This document shows positions 34,237-46,200 of a stretch of DNA of 64,000 nt, in pieces. The position numbers were made by a program, and so were the translations under genes. The notes under the pieces were generated by a model. The model worked only from the letters and a program-made list of their open reading frames with translations. It had not been told where the DNA came from and ran no database searches. Origin of the DNA: Paralvinella palmiformis (lineage: Eukaryota > Annelida > Polychaeta > Terebellida > Alvinellidae). The stretch lies in contig JAODUP010000428.1 in the NCBI GenBank assembly GCA_025642065.1, positions 1 to 64,000 of the forward strand, in the 5' to 3' direction. The stretch's first letter is position 1. The number at the start of each line of letters is the position of its first letter.

Positions 34237-35448
34237 GGTTGGGGATTTTGTTAGATGTTATGATTATGGATATCCTGATTAATGCTTTGCATTTGCTACT
34301 TGACATTTGACACAAACCATTTTTTACAGTTAACTGTTATTGGAATAGGATTATACAAGATTGTACTTTTATAACCTAACTGTTAACTGATGTGTTTGTT
34401 TTTAGTCAGGAGTCGAAACTAACCCATCTTTGTGGAGCAAGCATTTCATTGTTCGGTTTCAAATTGAAAATGATTCTCTAAAATGGCTATGGGCTTAGTA
34501 TGTAGGTCGTTCAGTATGTATGTACATGTGGGGTGAAACGGGGCTCTGCATATATCTGACCTTTGATACATTTTCGAGGGGCTTGTTCTCCAGTCTCTAG
34601 ACTTTGATGTACAAGTGTCTCAATACCTAAGATTTAGGGGGTCTTGTTAATTTTAAGGTTTTGGTTAACTTAATTTTCTTCGTGTGAAAAATTGAATTCG
34701 CTATCTTGAATAATGGGTTATTGGGAACTGTTTAAAAAACAAAGTGGCCAGGATTTGGTTAAATTACTTTAAGTCGCTTCGCTGTTGAAAGTACAAGTGA
34801 AACTGTAAAACATGCATAAGATATAAACATTATTTAATATTGAATGTGATTTGTTTTTAAATGTACAAATATTTGAAAACTATAAATTATAGGGCCAGTC
34901 TATCAGTTACTAGATTTAGTTGTCTTTCCACTACTTCATTGGTCACATATTATTTAACTATAATTGCGCTAATCCCTGAGGATATTATAAAGACATGCAA
35001 GACCCTACAGCCGAGCAGCAGAGCGACGACACCACAGCTCCTGAACATCTAAGCTGATAGAGGGATAAAACACGAGGGGTGTGGGTGGCAATGAGACAGA
35101 GAGCTTGAAATAGGCGGCCCCCCCCCCGCCCGTCTTCGTTTAGGTGAAGGTTGTTCAATTATAAGGAAGGTTATTAATAGATTGTTAATGAGTTGTCCTG
35201 TTCAGCGTTCTCAGAACTATTGTTGGGTGAGAACTATCTTTCAGAAAGATGGTTACAGGGCCAAATCTTGTAGCTTACGCCCAATATGGCGGGGAGGGAT
35301 TATTATAACCCAGTTTATTTATATGTTTTCTAGAGCCGAGATCAAAGTCAACTGACATCACGTTGCTGCTCAGTTAAATAAAGATGACCAAGTCGAAGAG
35401 CTGTCATCCATGTCGAGCAAAAGCTAGTATATATTATTTTCTACACGC
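33301..35448. other. Gene-free interval
   Basis: Contains (TA)n at 34195-34230 and a C-rich run at 35119-35131. One 63-codon frame (34861-35052) has no recognisable domain. No gene is called. Confidence 0.4.
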
Positions 35449-35471
35449 GTGCGCGCGCACACACACACCAA

Positions 35472-35532
<61 letters not shown>
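35449..35532. repeat. (CG/CA)n-(TA)n compound microsatellite
   Basis: GCGC/ACAC followed by about 16 TA units lies at the 3' side of the LINE copy below. Confidence 0.9.
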
Positions 35533-35535
<3 letters not shown>

Positions 35536-35559
35536 TGGCGGGTTTACGAGGCGGTCACT

Positions 35560-36990
35560 CTGCGCCTTATTCAACTTGATGGGCTCTAAGGCGCAGTTCT
35601 GCACTCGCTATAAGCGGTTTGTCAGAGTGAGGGGGGTATAATATAACAATGCACTGCCATAGTCCAGTCCAGAAATAACAGGACTTGCTTATAGAATTCA
35701 CCTGCTTCTCCATTCCTTGAGTATTATCTAATATATGCCCTAGATTTCTAACAGACATGGAAGAGTTGATATAACTGGGTCGTACCTTAATGTGAAGATT
35801 ATCAATTTTCTTTACATATTGTTTGGATGAGAAAACAATGAATTATGTCTTGTCCTTATTCAATTTCAGCATGTTGTTGTTCATCCAAGTACTTAAATGT
35901 CTTCAATACAAGCTTCTATTGAAGATGAAATATCATCCCATTTATCACATAGCTTTCTAGTCATATACACTTGTGTATCATCGGCATTAAGATGATATTT
36001 AATATTATGCCATTTAATAATTTCACCAACTGGTTTTGTATACATACAGTAATTCTTTGGTCCTAAAACGGATCCTTGTGGTACACCAAAAAGAAGACAT
36101 ATATTTGGTGATGTCGTTTTGTCCAAATTAATGCTTTTTGGTTGATTCCAAAGGAGAATTCTGAACGCTAGAGTATAATTGGATGATCGATTACGTCGAA
36201 AACTGCAGATAAAGCATAATTAATGCAGTCATGGATCCTTCATCAAGAGCCTCAACAATGTCACTGTGGTGTTTCAATAGAGAGGTTTCTGTTGAATGAT
36301 TTCTACGATAAGCAGACTGATAAATATCATTAAGATCATTGTGCTCTACTTGTTCTTCTATACGCCTTGCTACTACCTTTTCAATAAGTGTAGAGATGAA
36401 AGGAAGGTTAGAGATAGGACGATAATTCTTCATCTCTTCCTTATTCAACCCAGTTCTCTTAAGCAGCGGGGTTATGGTGGCTCGTTTCAAACATAAAGGC
36501 ATCACTGACTCATCCATTGACAATGGCTGTTATCAGCGGCAGAAGTTAATCCACACATTTCTTCAAAAGCTACGTGGGCAGTGGATCCAAATAAAATGAC
36601 TTGTTCGGAGACTTGATTATTATCTCCTTGACCTCAATCTCAGATGTCGGTCGAAACATTTCGAGCAACTTTCTTTGAAACATAACATCTCCATCCATGG
36701 AAATATTGCAGGTAATATTTGAGATATCCTAAATGATCTTATTCCCGATGATTGTTGTTTTCCTCACGAAATAATTGCTGAACTTGTCCGCCAGGAGTTC
36801 AGTAGAGGTAAAATGTGGAAGATTTACATTTGAGTTACTTCCCATCAAGTTCGTAGTTAATTTGAAGAGTTTCTTTTGATCTTTTCCATATTCCTCTATC
36901 TTTGTGGAATAGAAACACTTCTTCTCCTCGAAGGGTAGTATATTCGTTTTTCTACAGTTGTTGAACCGTTTATCTGCACACAATGTCGGT
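35560..36990 (-). pseudogene. Decayed LINE reverse transcriptase (copy 2)
   Basis: Minus-strand fragments in order are: a linker with YSTKIEEYGKDQKKLFKLTT (36983-36729); RT fingers with KRATITPLLKRTGLN, KNYRPISNLPFIS and YQSAYRRNHSTETSLLKHHS (36523-36191); FGVPQGSVLGP and KYHLNADDTQVYM (36126-35893); and SVRNLGHILD and LDYGSALLYYTP near the end. The catalytic YADD reads NADD, and stops and frameshifts separate the pieces. Domain order and the GVPQGSVLGP box fit the CR1/L2/Rex1 group. Confidence 0.88.
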
Positions 36991-37273
36991 CAGTAAGTGC
37001 TTTGCTTAATATAATACCATCTGTAATGGTCAAGCTGAGGATGCCTCCCCCAGAGCAATTTGAATCATGGCATGACGACCTGCCAACTTCGAGGCCATTA
37101 GATAACGAGGTATCCAGATGGTTCAATATGTGGTCCAGGCAGTCTGACAAGGCAGATTTACCTATACTTGGATGAAATCCTTAGTATCTGCAGATCCAGA
37201 ATCTTTGCCGAACATAAACATTTTGCTGGTATTGGGATGTACTCTGCCTGCCACATATGTGGAAGCAGAGCGT

Positions 37274-37327
37274 AATGGATTTTGATTAGCCTCAACAACT
37301 CTATGTTGAAGCTAATCAAAATCCATT
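37274..37327. repeat. Near-perfect 54-nt hairpin
   Basis: The arms AATGGATTTTGATTAGC and GCTAATCAAAATCCATT pair over 17 bp. After one C/A mismatch, TCAACA/TGTTGA adds six more pairs around the 6-base loop ACTCTA. The stem is too short for a typical animal pre-miRNA. It could be a fold-back scar or a small inverted duplication. It lies just upstream, in LINE orientation, of LINE copy 2. Confidence 0.85.
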
Positions 37328-37891
37328 TGAGGAGCCGGGTGGCTGATACAAGGTTTTCTGCCTTAATATTAATCAAAATAAATTACAGTAAACACATCGA
37401 TTCCAAACAAATTGTAGCTAGGTTAATTAAAGAACACCCTAGACGTTTATTCAAGGCCAGCCTTTTCGACTAACTAATGAAGATTTACATGAGGTAATAA
37501 ATATTTTAAACATCACTGTTTCTTTCTCATAAATATGTACCTTGAAATAAATGGTCAGTCTGCTTATTAAATATTTTAGTGACATAATGCACAATATATT
37601 AACATTATATGTTTACTTTAAAATTATATTTACATAAAATACACAAAACATATTATATATACACTTATACATGATATACATAGATTTTTTACATTATATA
37701 CATATTTATATTATATACATAAACCCATTTTCATTATGTACACTTGCACTTTATCGTCATGCTATATACACTTAAAAACTCCGAATATAACAAATACATT
37801 TAAACTAAACCAATTCGTACAAGAGAGAAGCTGCTCTTAGCAGTTGATGTGTTAACTTCTCGCCATATTCTTGCTATATTCAGAGTTTGTG

Positions 37892-38079
37892 GGGCGCCTC
37901 CGTGGTTCAGTTGGTAGCGCGTTGGATCACACATCACTACCACCTGAGTTCGAATCTCGGCGAGGGCATATCTGAAGGGTGTTTCATCTTTGACTTCACT
38001 TCATTACCCATGGAGCTCGCTCGGCCCCTTTTTAGCCTACCACGTGCACAAAAGTGGCCGTAAAATATCAATCATTTAC
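37892..38079 (+). repeat. Full-length tRNA-derived SINE with target-site duplication
   Basis: Head TGGTTCAGTTGGTAGCGCG, box B GAGTTCGAATCTCGGCG and a complete tail. Flanks TTCAGAGTTTGTG (37879-37891) and TTCAGAATTTGTG (38080-38092) are a 13-bp duplication with one mismatch. There is no poly(A); the copy ends at ...AAAATATCAATCATT. Confidence 0.9.
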
Positions 38080-38504
38080 TTCAGAATTTGTGAATTTTGG
38101 CTTCCATGACCTCTCGGAGATTTACGTTGGCAACACCTTAGCTTGTCACTAGAAACTAAACATACTTGCCTAGTTACTATAAGCAGACGATAAATAAACA
38201 TAATCAAGTTCATCTGATGACGTCACCCTGCTGTTGAGTCTGTTAGGCCACCCTTCTGGGTCATTGTTGGTTCATACTGACACCTAATACACACTCCATG
38301 AGGTAGATAGTCATAATGTACTTGATATCCAAGTTCTGTGAACATATTGTAAGAAGTTGATGATAGTTTCAGAGAGGGACTCACGAGCAAGGTGTTCATA
38401 TATCAGAGATATGTGCTGAACAGGTGTTTAGCAAAGTGCCATCACTTTGAGGTGTACCTTGTATGTACGTCCATTTTAATGTTATTACGGATATAGGAAT
38501 TTGG

Positions 38505-38750
38505 GCAGCTAGCCTTCATCAAGATCAAAGTCAATATCAGCAGGATGTATCGGGATCAGTCGAGTGAGTTGTCGATGGTTCATTGACAGTGGCTGTTGTG
38601 CGTTCAATGGCAGGTAGTGCTGTGTAGTTCATGTTTTGTGACACATACTCATGAAGAAGATCGTTAGCTCTATCCTTTGCAGATTGGAATGGACTATCCT
38701 TTCCATTAACCCTAATTGTAGCTATGATTGATGCAGCAACAGGGCTACCG
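38505..38750 (-). pseudogene. Minus-strand coding remnant of unknown family
   Basis: One frame reads LGSPVAASIIATIRVNGKDS, then FQSAKDRANDLLHEYVSQN, then a Thr/Ser/Asp-rich stretch to a stop. A second frame just downstream gives IHPADIDFDLDEG and a stop, as expected for one C-terminus broken by a frameshift. Composition is protein-like, but no family was recognised. A transposon-encoded protein is most likely. Confidence 0.35.
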
Positions 38751-39032
38751 AGTGTGGTTTAATGTGTATGTTCATGTCCTGAGATCTACCATCAATTTAT
38801 TCTGTGATTAGCTCACAGCAAAACTCACAACTGTTACATTCAATTGATCTTTAGGTGTTTCAAATATTAGTTATTACAACAAAAAATTGTATATATACCA
38901 AATGTAACTTTTATATTGTTACAGCCATGGGTCTCTACCCATATTTCATCAAGTAAGAATATTATACAAATATGTGTATTAATACTTACAATCTCACTGG
39001 TCTTACTAGACCTATTTTAGTTTTTACAGCAC

Positions 39033-39037
<5 letters not shown>

Positions 39038-39062
<25 letters not shown>
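39038..39062. repeat. (TAA)n microsatellite
   Basis: About eight TAA units. It is followed at 39080-39130 by a short CG-containing triple repeat of a GGCCGTAAT/CGGCATG-type motif. Confidence 0.85.
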
Positions 39063-39063
<1 letters not shown>

Positions 39064-39524
39064 TGATATATGGTCCTTATTAAGTATCGGCCGTAATCGG
39101 CATGGGCCGCATTCGATATGGGCCGTAATTCACGTAATACAGAGCCACCTGGCGATTAAATTGTTAATTCGAGTTGTTTTAGAATAGTCTTGTTAATTAA
39201 GTATCGTATGTGCTTGACACAATTAAATGAAGCAAAAATGCGGAATATTATACAAGACCTGTAACAGAGAAATAGCACAAGACGAGAATACAGAGTGAAT
39301 TGTAAGTATGAAAGTGTTTGAACAGGCATGTTAATTTGAGCGATAATAGGTCTATAGTTCGTCTATTTGTATTGTAGTGGACCGGCAGGTCTAGCAGTGA
39401 GAACTCTGAACTGTGCAGATCATCCTATTCGACTTATCTGTACATAGTAACATAGTTCGACACACATTAATTCAGACACTTCAATCATACGTTATTTATT
39501 GAATAATGATAGATTAATAGGCAG

Positions 39525-39770
39525 CGATATGCCATGGCGATTTTGTTCCGACTCTGGCTCTTAGATGAATAGATCTATAACTTATTGGGTTGAATCCTAT
39601 TCACTGTTGATGTTCAACTATATTACTGTGAATATGATGATGAAGTCACTGTTTTGACTGTTGTGTGTCAAGGATGACCCAAAACATCTTTCCTTCAGCT
39701 GGTAGGAAATGTGACGTGCATTTAAGTCGAGGACCGAGGTGCTTCTGATAACTCCCTTTTCCCTCCTTAA
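39525..39770. repeat. Dispersed repeat shared with 41900-42310
   Basis: The blocks TCTTTCCTTCAGCTGGTAGGAA, trimmed to its first 20 bases, and TTGGGTTGAATCCTAT and ATTTTRTTCCRACTCTG recur in the same order at 42133-42310. It is part of a pogo-like or related non-autonomous element and is non-coding. Confidence 0.6.
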
Positions 39771-39963
39771 CAAAATTCTTAAATTGATTTAACTGCAAGT
39801 ATTTACAATACATTTATTTTCAATAAGTTGCGCAAAAGTAATCAGTTTTTATGGGGTTGCGTATATGAGCATCGGAACCCTGTACCTCAGCATTATAGGT
39901 CCTAGCACTCAATGCATACGCCAATTAATCATGTCATAAAGTGATAAACCATGGTTTTGGACA

Positions 39964-40660
39964 TTGTGTCATAAACTTGCCAACCCTGCTTTATCATCAA
40001 CGAACACGATTCCGATACTTGGATACGTAACACCAGCCATCAGTTTTAGTTTCTTCCATTTGTCCCCAAAGATTTGTTCCAATACAACAGATATGAGGAC
40101 TGTATCCTATTCTAATTTTTTTAAAGTGCATATGTGTATGACTATGAATAGCATGAAAACGAAGAATCATGCCAGCCCTGGTTATCACAGGTTCATAAAA
40201 ACATTTAGAGCAGAGCTGCCAACCATTACGATTTCTGCAGAATCATTACAATTTTCTGTTCTTCGTTATGCCTGTACTCTGAAAACTAAGATAAATCTGT
40301 CTTTTCCTGTAATAGTTCCATATGGTGCAGTTTTTTCACTGTTTAGCTGCACACTTTATCACTTTGTCGCCTGTTCAGCACAGCCTCTGTGGTGCTCATC
40401 ACATGGCAGTTGCTCTAGACTGCATAGTTTGAAAGCCTTTGCTGCACCATTTTTTCCAGGGGGGCCTTGAATTTTGTGGAGTGATGTGGTTTACCTATGC
40501 AGGAGATCCTCTCTATCGTACAATGTTTCCTGATACAGAGATAGCAAAAATTATGGCAGTGGTCCAGGGCAGTGTGGATTTTGTCTTCGGGCTAGTGAGT
40601 AGTCTAAAACACCAACCTGACCGGGTTAATACCATTTTGAGTTTGTTTATCGTAGAATGA
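39964..40660 (+). pseudogene. Possible transposon-derived coding remnant
   Basis: A 168-codon frame (39964-40470) and a second frame (40439-40660) overlap. The second contains DPLYRTMFPDTEIAKIMAVV, which looks like the LxxxMFPDSEIAK-type motif of uncharacterised, transposon-related metazoan proteins. The first, Ser/Thr/Cys-rich with AELPTITISAES, has no recognised domain. No splice structure was supported. A live gene is unlikely but not excluded. Confidence 0.3.
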
Positions 40661-41379
40661 TTTTCCACTGTTTTGGGGCTCTTGCAGTGGAAAGAGTCTC
40701 ATAGTTTAAAAATAAAACACCTGCGCCGATACCTTACCAACTGTCGCTAAAAAGCACTGCTCCCGATTGTGTTATGATAAACGACAAATATTTATCATCC
40801 GATAGTTTCCTGATCTGAAATAATGCCAAAGTATACTGGTGTAACCATTTCAGATGTCATAGTTATAAATATTTACTGAATATAAGAACAATGCTTGAAG
40901 GATGGGAGAGACTTTGGTGAGCTGGTAAATGTCCATTTTGCATTATGATGGTCAAATGACTCTCCAGATTGGCCAGTTGTCTTTGTTTACAGTAAATAAA
41001 AGCACATGGTCTTGTTTATTTGGTGGATTTCTCTGTCCCTATCATTATTATTTATTTGATCACTGTTTTGCTTTTTGTGTTAATATTATAATAATAAATA
41101 ATACAACAATCCTATGAAGATTTTAGTATAGTGTAAAATATGTAGGGTAATCATGTACTGAAAGTGCCGACTTGTGCATGATGACTTAATTGTTATTAAG
41201 TGTAAAAAAAATCTGATTAATTGAAAAAAGCAGTTGACTCACAAAAGAATACCCATGATGTTAAATTGTTTTGGTGTCAATAAATTACATGGTTTTATGA
41301 TGCATAGTGTCATCTTAGCCATAGGTTGCATTTTGTGTGAAAATTATTGCTCTTTCCAATTTTTAAATGTTGGCAGCTA

Positions 41380-42338
41380 CGGTATGTGCTTGCATATAAT
41401 TCGACCCGGTAGATAAGTCGAGGTCAATTTTTTACCCTATAATTCTTTCCTCAGGCATATGCTCACCGTATAAGTCGAGGTCAAGTATTAGCTTAAAATC
41501 CCTCAAAATCCGAATCATTGTCGTCATTCATGAAAAAGTTGACCCAGTTATTAAAACTCATGGTGTCAGTAAGTGCTTCGTGAATATCAATTTCTTCACC
41601 GACAGACAGAGACACACACAGGTTTCACTTTGATGTTATAACTAATATAAATAAACAAACTTGTCACACCAAACATGCTTGATTGTAGACTCCCTTCAAC
41701 TGACAAGTGTTATTAATTAATTGTTTCACAGCAAGTGGCAAGCAAGGTTTGCAATGTGAAAAGTGATTTTTATATTATCGCTAATCATCTGGAGGTAGTT
41801 AACACGCCGTGACTATCAAGTATTATATTACATACAAACTGGCATGTTTGTGAGATCCAAATTATATTTTGGTGAAAATTTATCTTAATTTATTGACTAA
41901 AACTAGTGAGTAGTAGGCAGAGATGTGGCGATTTTATTCCAACTATGGCTCACACAAACACCGCTGATTTTAACTTCAGTTGGCAAGTGTTATTAATTCA
42001 TTGTTTCACTGCATATCTGGAGGTACTGGTAGGCAATAGTGTGTGACTATCGAGTATTATTACATAAAGACCGGCATGTTTGTGACCTCCAATTAACAGT
42101 TTGGTGAAAATTAATTGTTATTTTTTTAATAATAAGGGATTAGTAGGCAGTGATGTGACAATTTTATTCCAACTCTGACTCTTATTGGGTTGAATCCTAT
42201 AGTGTTGTGTGACAAGGATGGCCGAAAATATCTTTCCTTCAGCTGGTAGGAACTATGACACGCTGTAAGTTGAGGTGTTTCTAGGAACTCCCCTTTCACT
42301 AACCAAAAAATCAACTTATACGCTAGTATATACGGTAT
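41380..42338. mobile_element. Degenerate pogo-like element with internal repeats
   Basis: The right end CTTATACGCTAGTATATACGGTA matches, allowing changes in its first bases, the end of the clear pogo-like element at 49899. The left end TACGGTATGTGCTTGC is a degraded inverted match, followed by two ATAAGTCGAGGTCAA boxes. Internal segments at 41700-41960 and 41990-42180 repeat each other (GTGTTATTAATT..., ...GGCATGTTTGTGA). No transposase frame was recognised. Confidence 0.5.
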
Positions 42339-42429
42339 GTTAGAGTGATAAGTTGTGTTTGTGGTACCAGGAGTGTGGTGTCGAGATGATGTAGTTAGTT
42401 TCATAAACTAGCTGATAATTCTGTTAGCT

Positions 42430-42620
42430 ATTATACAACAAGTGAGTGAGTGAGTTCTTTGTTTAGCCATAGTGCTGATCACAACTGTGACAATCATGAT
42501 ATGGTTATAAGTCAGCTCCCAAGTGAAAACTCTCACAGACTCAGATATGATTTTGATTCAAAACCTGACCTGAACATTCGCAGAGTAGTGTCCTAACCAA
42601 TGCACTGTGCATGTTTTCTT
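42430..42620 (-). repeat. tRNA-like SINE, third type
   Basis: The minus strand has TGCATTGGTTAGGACACTAC (box A) and a degraded box B (GGTTTTGAATCAAAA). It lies upstream of CPSF1 and runs opposite to it. Confidence 0.5.
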
Positions 42621-43229
42621 GACTGTCAAATAGAAATCGATAAAATCAGAACAAATCCGAGAGCCTTCAATTTTAGCTTTAACTCAGTGGTCTTTAATCC
42701 ACCTACCCTTCCAAATTTTTCCAGGATTGAATAATGTAGAGGAGGATTACGAGGTTAGGTTATACATAATAATGAGTGATGTTTATAGTGCAGTACAATA
42801 TAAACATCTCTACAGTAATTGTACAATTAGTAGCATAATGCACTCAGTACAACCATAATAATAATAACAAAAATGGGCATTACTGACAGGCCTGAGTCGT
42901 TCTACATAAAACCCTTATTTTGAGAAAAGATCTTATTTCCAATATGGTATCCAATAAGCCGCTTCTTTAAAGCTGAACTGTACCCTAACTCTGGCACTAA
43001 ATGAGCTTAATTCTTTACATCTGGATGTTGTGCGATGAAATCTGTTTCTGTGATATGGTTAACTCTTAGTCTTAAAAAGGTTTTCCTCTGATCACCCGAT
43101 TTCACAAAGAAGTAGTCCTGCAGTCATATATCTCGGGTGCAGCCACACTGAACATCAACAAAGCAGTCACTTGTATAATGTTGATATCCTGCAATGTGAT
43201 GAATAGTAATAATACTCTTGTTTTTACAG
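42621..43229. other. Region immediately upstream of the CPSF1 start-codon exon
   Basis: Ends in CTCTTGTTTTTACAG at 43229, a good splice acceptor 29 bases before the ATG. The ATG exon is therefore probably the second exon, with a non-coding first exon and the promoter further upstream, not located. No CpG-rich or TATA promoter was identified. Confidence 0.45.
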
Positions 43230-43258
43230 TTCATGCACTTCACTTGTAAGAAAGAAGA

Positions 43259-46200
43259 ATGTATTCACTGTACAGACAGCTACATCCTCCAACGGGCATT
43301 GACCATTGTCTCTACTGTAGATTTGCCAATCCAGATGAAGAGAATCTCGTCATAGCAGGTGTTAATCAAATACATGTCTACAGGCTGAATGAAGATCTTG
43401 AGGTTAGCATCCTAGAACTAAATCACCGAACAGGTCTTCATATGCATTGCTTATAGATCTAATTGTGTGGAAATGAACCTTAACCTTTTAATTCTTTACC
43501 ATGTAAAATGATCACAATTTAAGTGGTAGACCAAGATGTTCTGAAGTAGCACGTTTTATTAAAATTTACTGATAAATCATTATTGAAAAAAGAAAGCACT
43601 GTCATTGTTGTAACCTTGGTAGTATTTTCAGCTGTAAAAACAAAATGTTTTATAAACCTGTTTACTGTGAATAGTTTCCCATTCATTGCAGGTCAGTGTA
43701 AAGCCAAGAGATGACAAAGCAGGTGAAAAGTCACAAGGTAAATATGATTTAAAATCTTATGATATTGGTCCATTGGTCATAATTTTTAGGTATAACAGGG
43801 CTTCTACTTAATGAAGGTATATTCATAGCTTTATTTAATACTAAACAAATCAATCATTTATAGGAATCAGAATATATATTTTGGGGATGAAAGCTTTCTG
43901 GTTTTTACAGGATTTCTGTTTTTCCAGAGCTAAAGATAATGTTATTGGGAACGGGTTAGGTTAGTGCTTTGGAAAAGACATGTTTTATCTCCACTCAAAT
44001 AGTCTCAGATTGTCCTAAAATACACAAATCCCCACTTCCCTTGGTGCATGGGACTCACTTTCCTCTGCTATTTCCTTTACATCTTTTCACAGGGTTTTCA
44101 AATGACATTGACATGTCTGGTGTGGGTGTGTGAAATAATAGACTTCTAAAATAACATAAGGCAACCATAAAAAATTCTACAAGACATTTTGATCACATAC
44201 ATGGTCTTTATACAACTTAGGAATTCATTAGTGTAACTGATTGTACTTGTAGTGCTTTATAGCTCCGTTTTTTGTTAGGAAGGACACCATCATCATCTTT
44301 CCCCTAATTGCTGGTTCCAAGTTCATAATTCCACTACTAGCACTACTGTATCATTGTGCAGGTTACTAAAATGAGGTAGCGCTGAGTGTCTATTTGTCAG
44401 TGAGTCATTAAACTTGATTTGCTTGATCAGTTCATGAGCAGCTTTACCTAGACTTGAACATTCATGATCATGAAGCATTTATTTGCCCGCATGATGTCTG
44501 TGTATTTCAACGGAACAATAAATGGACAGCTGGCTGACTTTTATCTGTCTGCAGTAAAATTGTTTAAATACTGTAACTACATACAATTTCACGAGATTCT
44601 TATTTCTGCAAAATTCGCGATGTCGCTGACCTTACAAAAATGTAATATGCGAATATAAGTCTCGTTTGTGTGATTCATGAGCGAAGTTCGTCATTTACCT
44701 GTTTATAGTACACACTCGCTATCAACCATATATTTAATCATTTACAGCCCACATTTACTATTACTTCTAAATATTAATGCTGCACACAGCCACTGTTAAA
44801 GTTTTTTGTTCTGACATATTCATGTAAAGGAAATTAAAACAAAATTGCTACAGCTTCAATATATCCAATTTATATATATATAATTTAAACCTCAAGTAAT
44901 CATATTTCAAGCAATTATTGAACACATGTTGTTGACATGCCTATACACTGGTTTTATCATTGATGAATAAATATATATATATTTCTGTGTTCTTGCTATG
45001 ATAAAACATACAATAAAAACATATCTTTGGGCAGTCACCCTGCACGAATATAAAGCTCTGTGTATTGGCTAACAGTGGGGATTTGTGAATTTAAGAACAC
45101 ATGAAATTATCTGTAATTACAGTAATTATGGTGTTACAGTGAATATTGGCTTGAATCAAACATCTTACTGGTCTAGACATTACTGAAGTTTTTCACAGAC
45201 CAGTGGGTGCCTTCGTGGTCTAACTGGTAGTGTTGAACTCTAGACCACTGCCACCTGAGTTCGAATCTCGGCATGGGCATATCTGACGGGTGTTTCAACT
45301 TTGACTTCATTTCATTACCTTTGGAGGTCGCTCGGCCCATTTAGCCTACCATATGCACAAAAGTGGCCGTAAAACATCAATCATCATTCACCATCTTTCC
45401 ACGGACCAGTAATGGCACAAACCAGTCAGTCCATATGTAATGCCATCATCCATAAAAACAAATTACTGACTTTTTCAAGTGGTCACCTTTTGTATTAATG
45501 ATCTGAAATGAGGGACACAAATGCTGTTTTATATTCTATTCTATAGTGATGTGTATTTGTTAAACAAATAATGCAGGACAGCAAATAAATATATTTTTCT
45601 AGTCATTAGTATTTTCAGCAAAAGAAAACCATTTGTGAGCTGGTAAATTTTTGTCATTACTAGCACCAGTAAAACATGTGATTAAGGTCTGGCCCTGATT
45701 AATTGTGAACATAGTAATATATTTTAGCTAAAAAAAATGTATTTTGAATAAAAAATTTAATCCATTTAATATGAAATAAACACAAAACATATAATATTTA
45801 ATAATAATAATCCATTGTTTATTATTCTGAAAATATTTTAAACGGTATTCAGATAAAAGTATGCCATGACACTATTAAAAATATATCTATATGTTATATT
45901 ATTGCACATAAAATTCACACATATTTGTATGCTTTATTTTTAAAAATAGGAAGAAATACGAGTTTATGTGTGCATGTGCAATCCCATGTCTGTGATCAAT
46001 AGATACCTTATACATAAAGGATTATTGCATTCATTTCAGATGCTAAAGCAAAGAAGTGTCGCCTGGAATGTATTGCCTCTTATCAGTTATTTGGTAATAT
46101 TATGTCTATGGCAAGTGTTCGTCTGGCAGGATCACAGACTGATGCTTTGGTCATCAGTATCAAAGATGCTAAGGTAACATCAAATCATTTAGTATCAATG

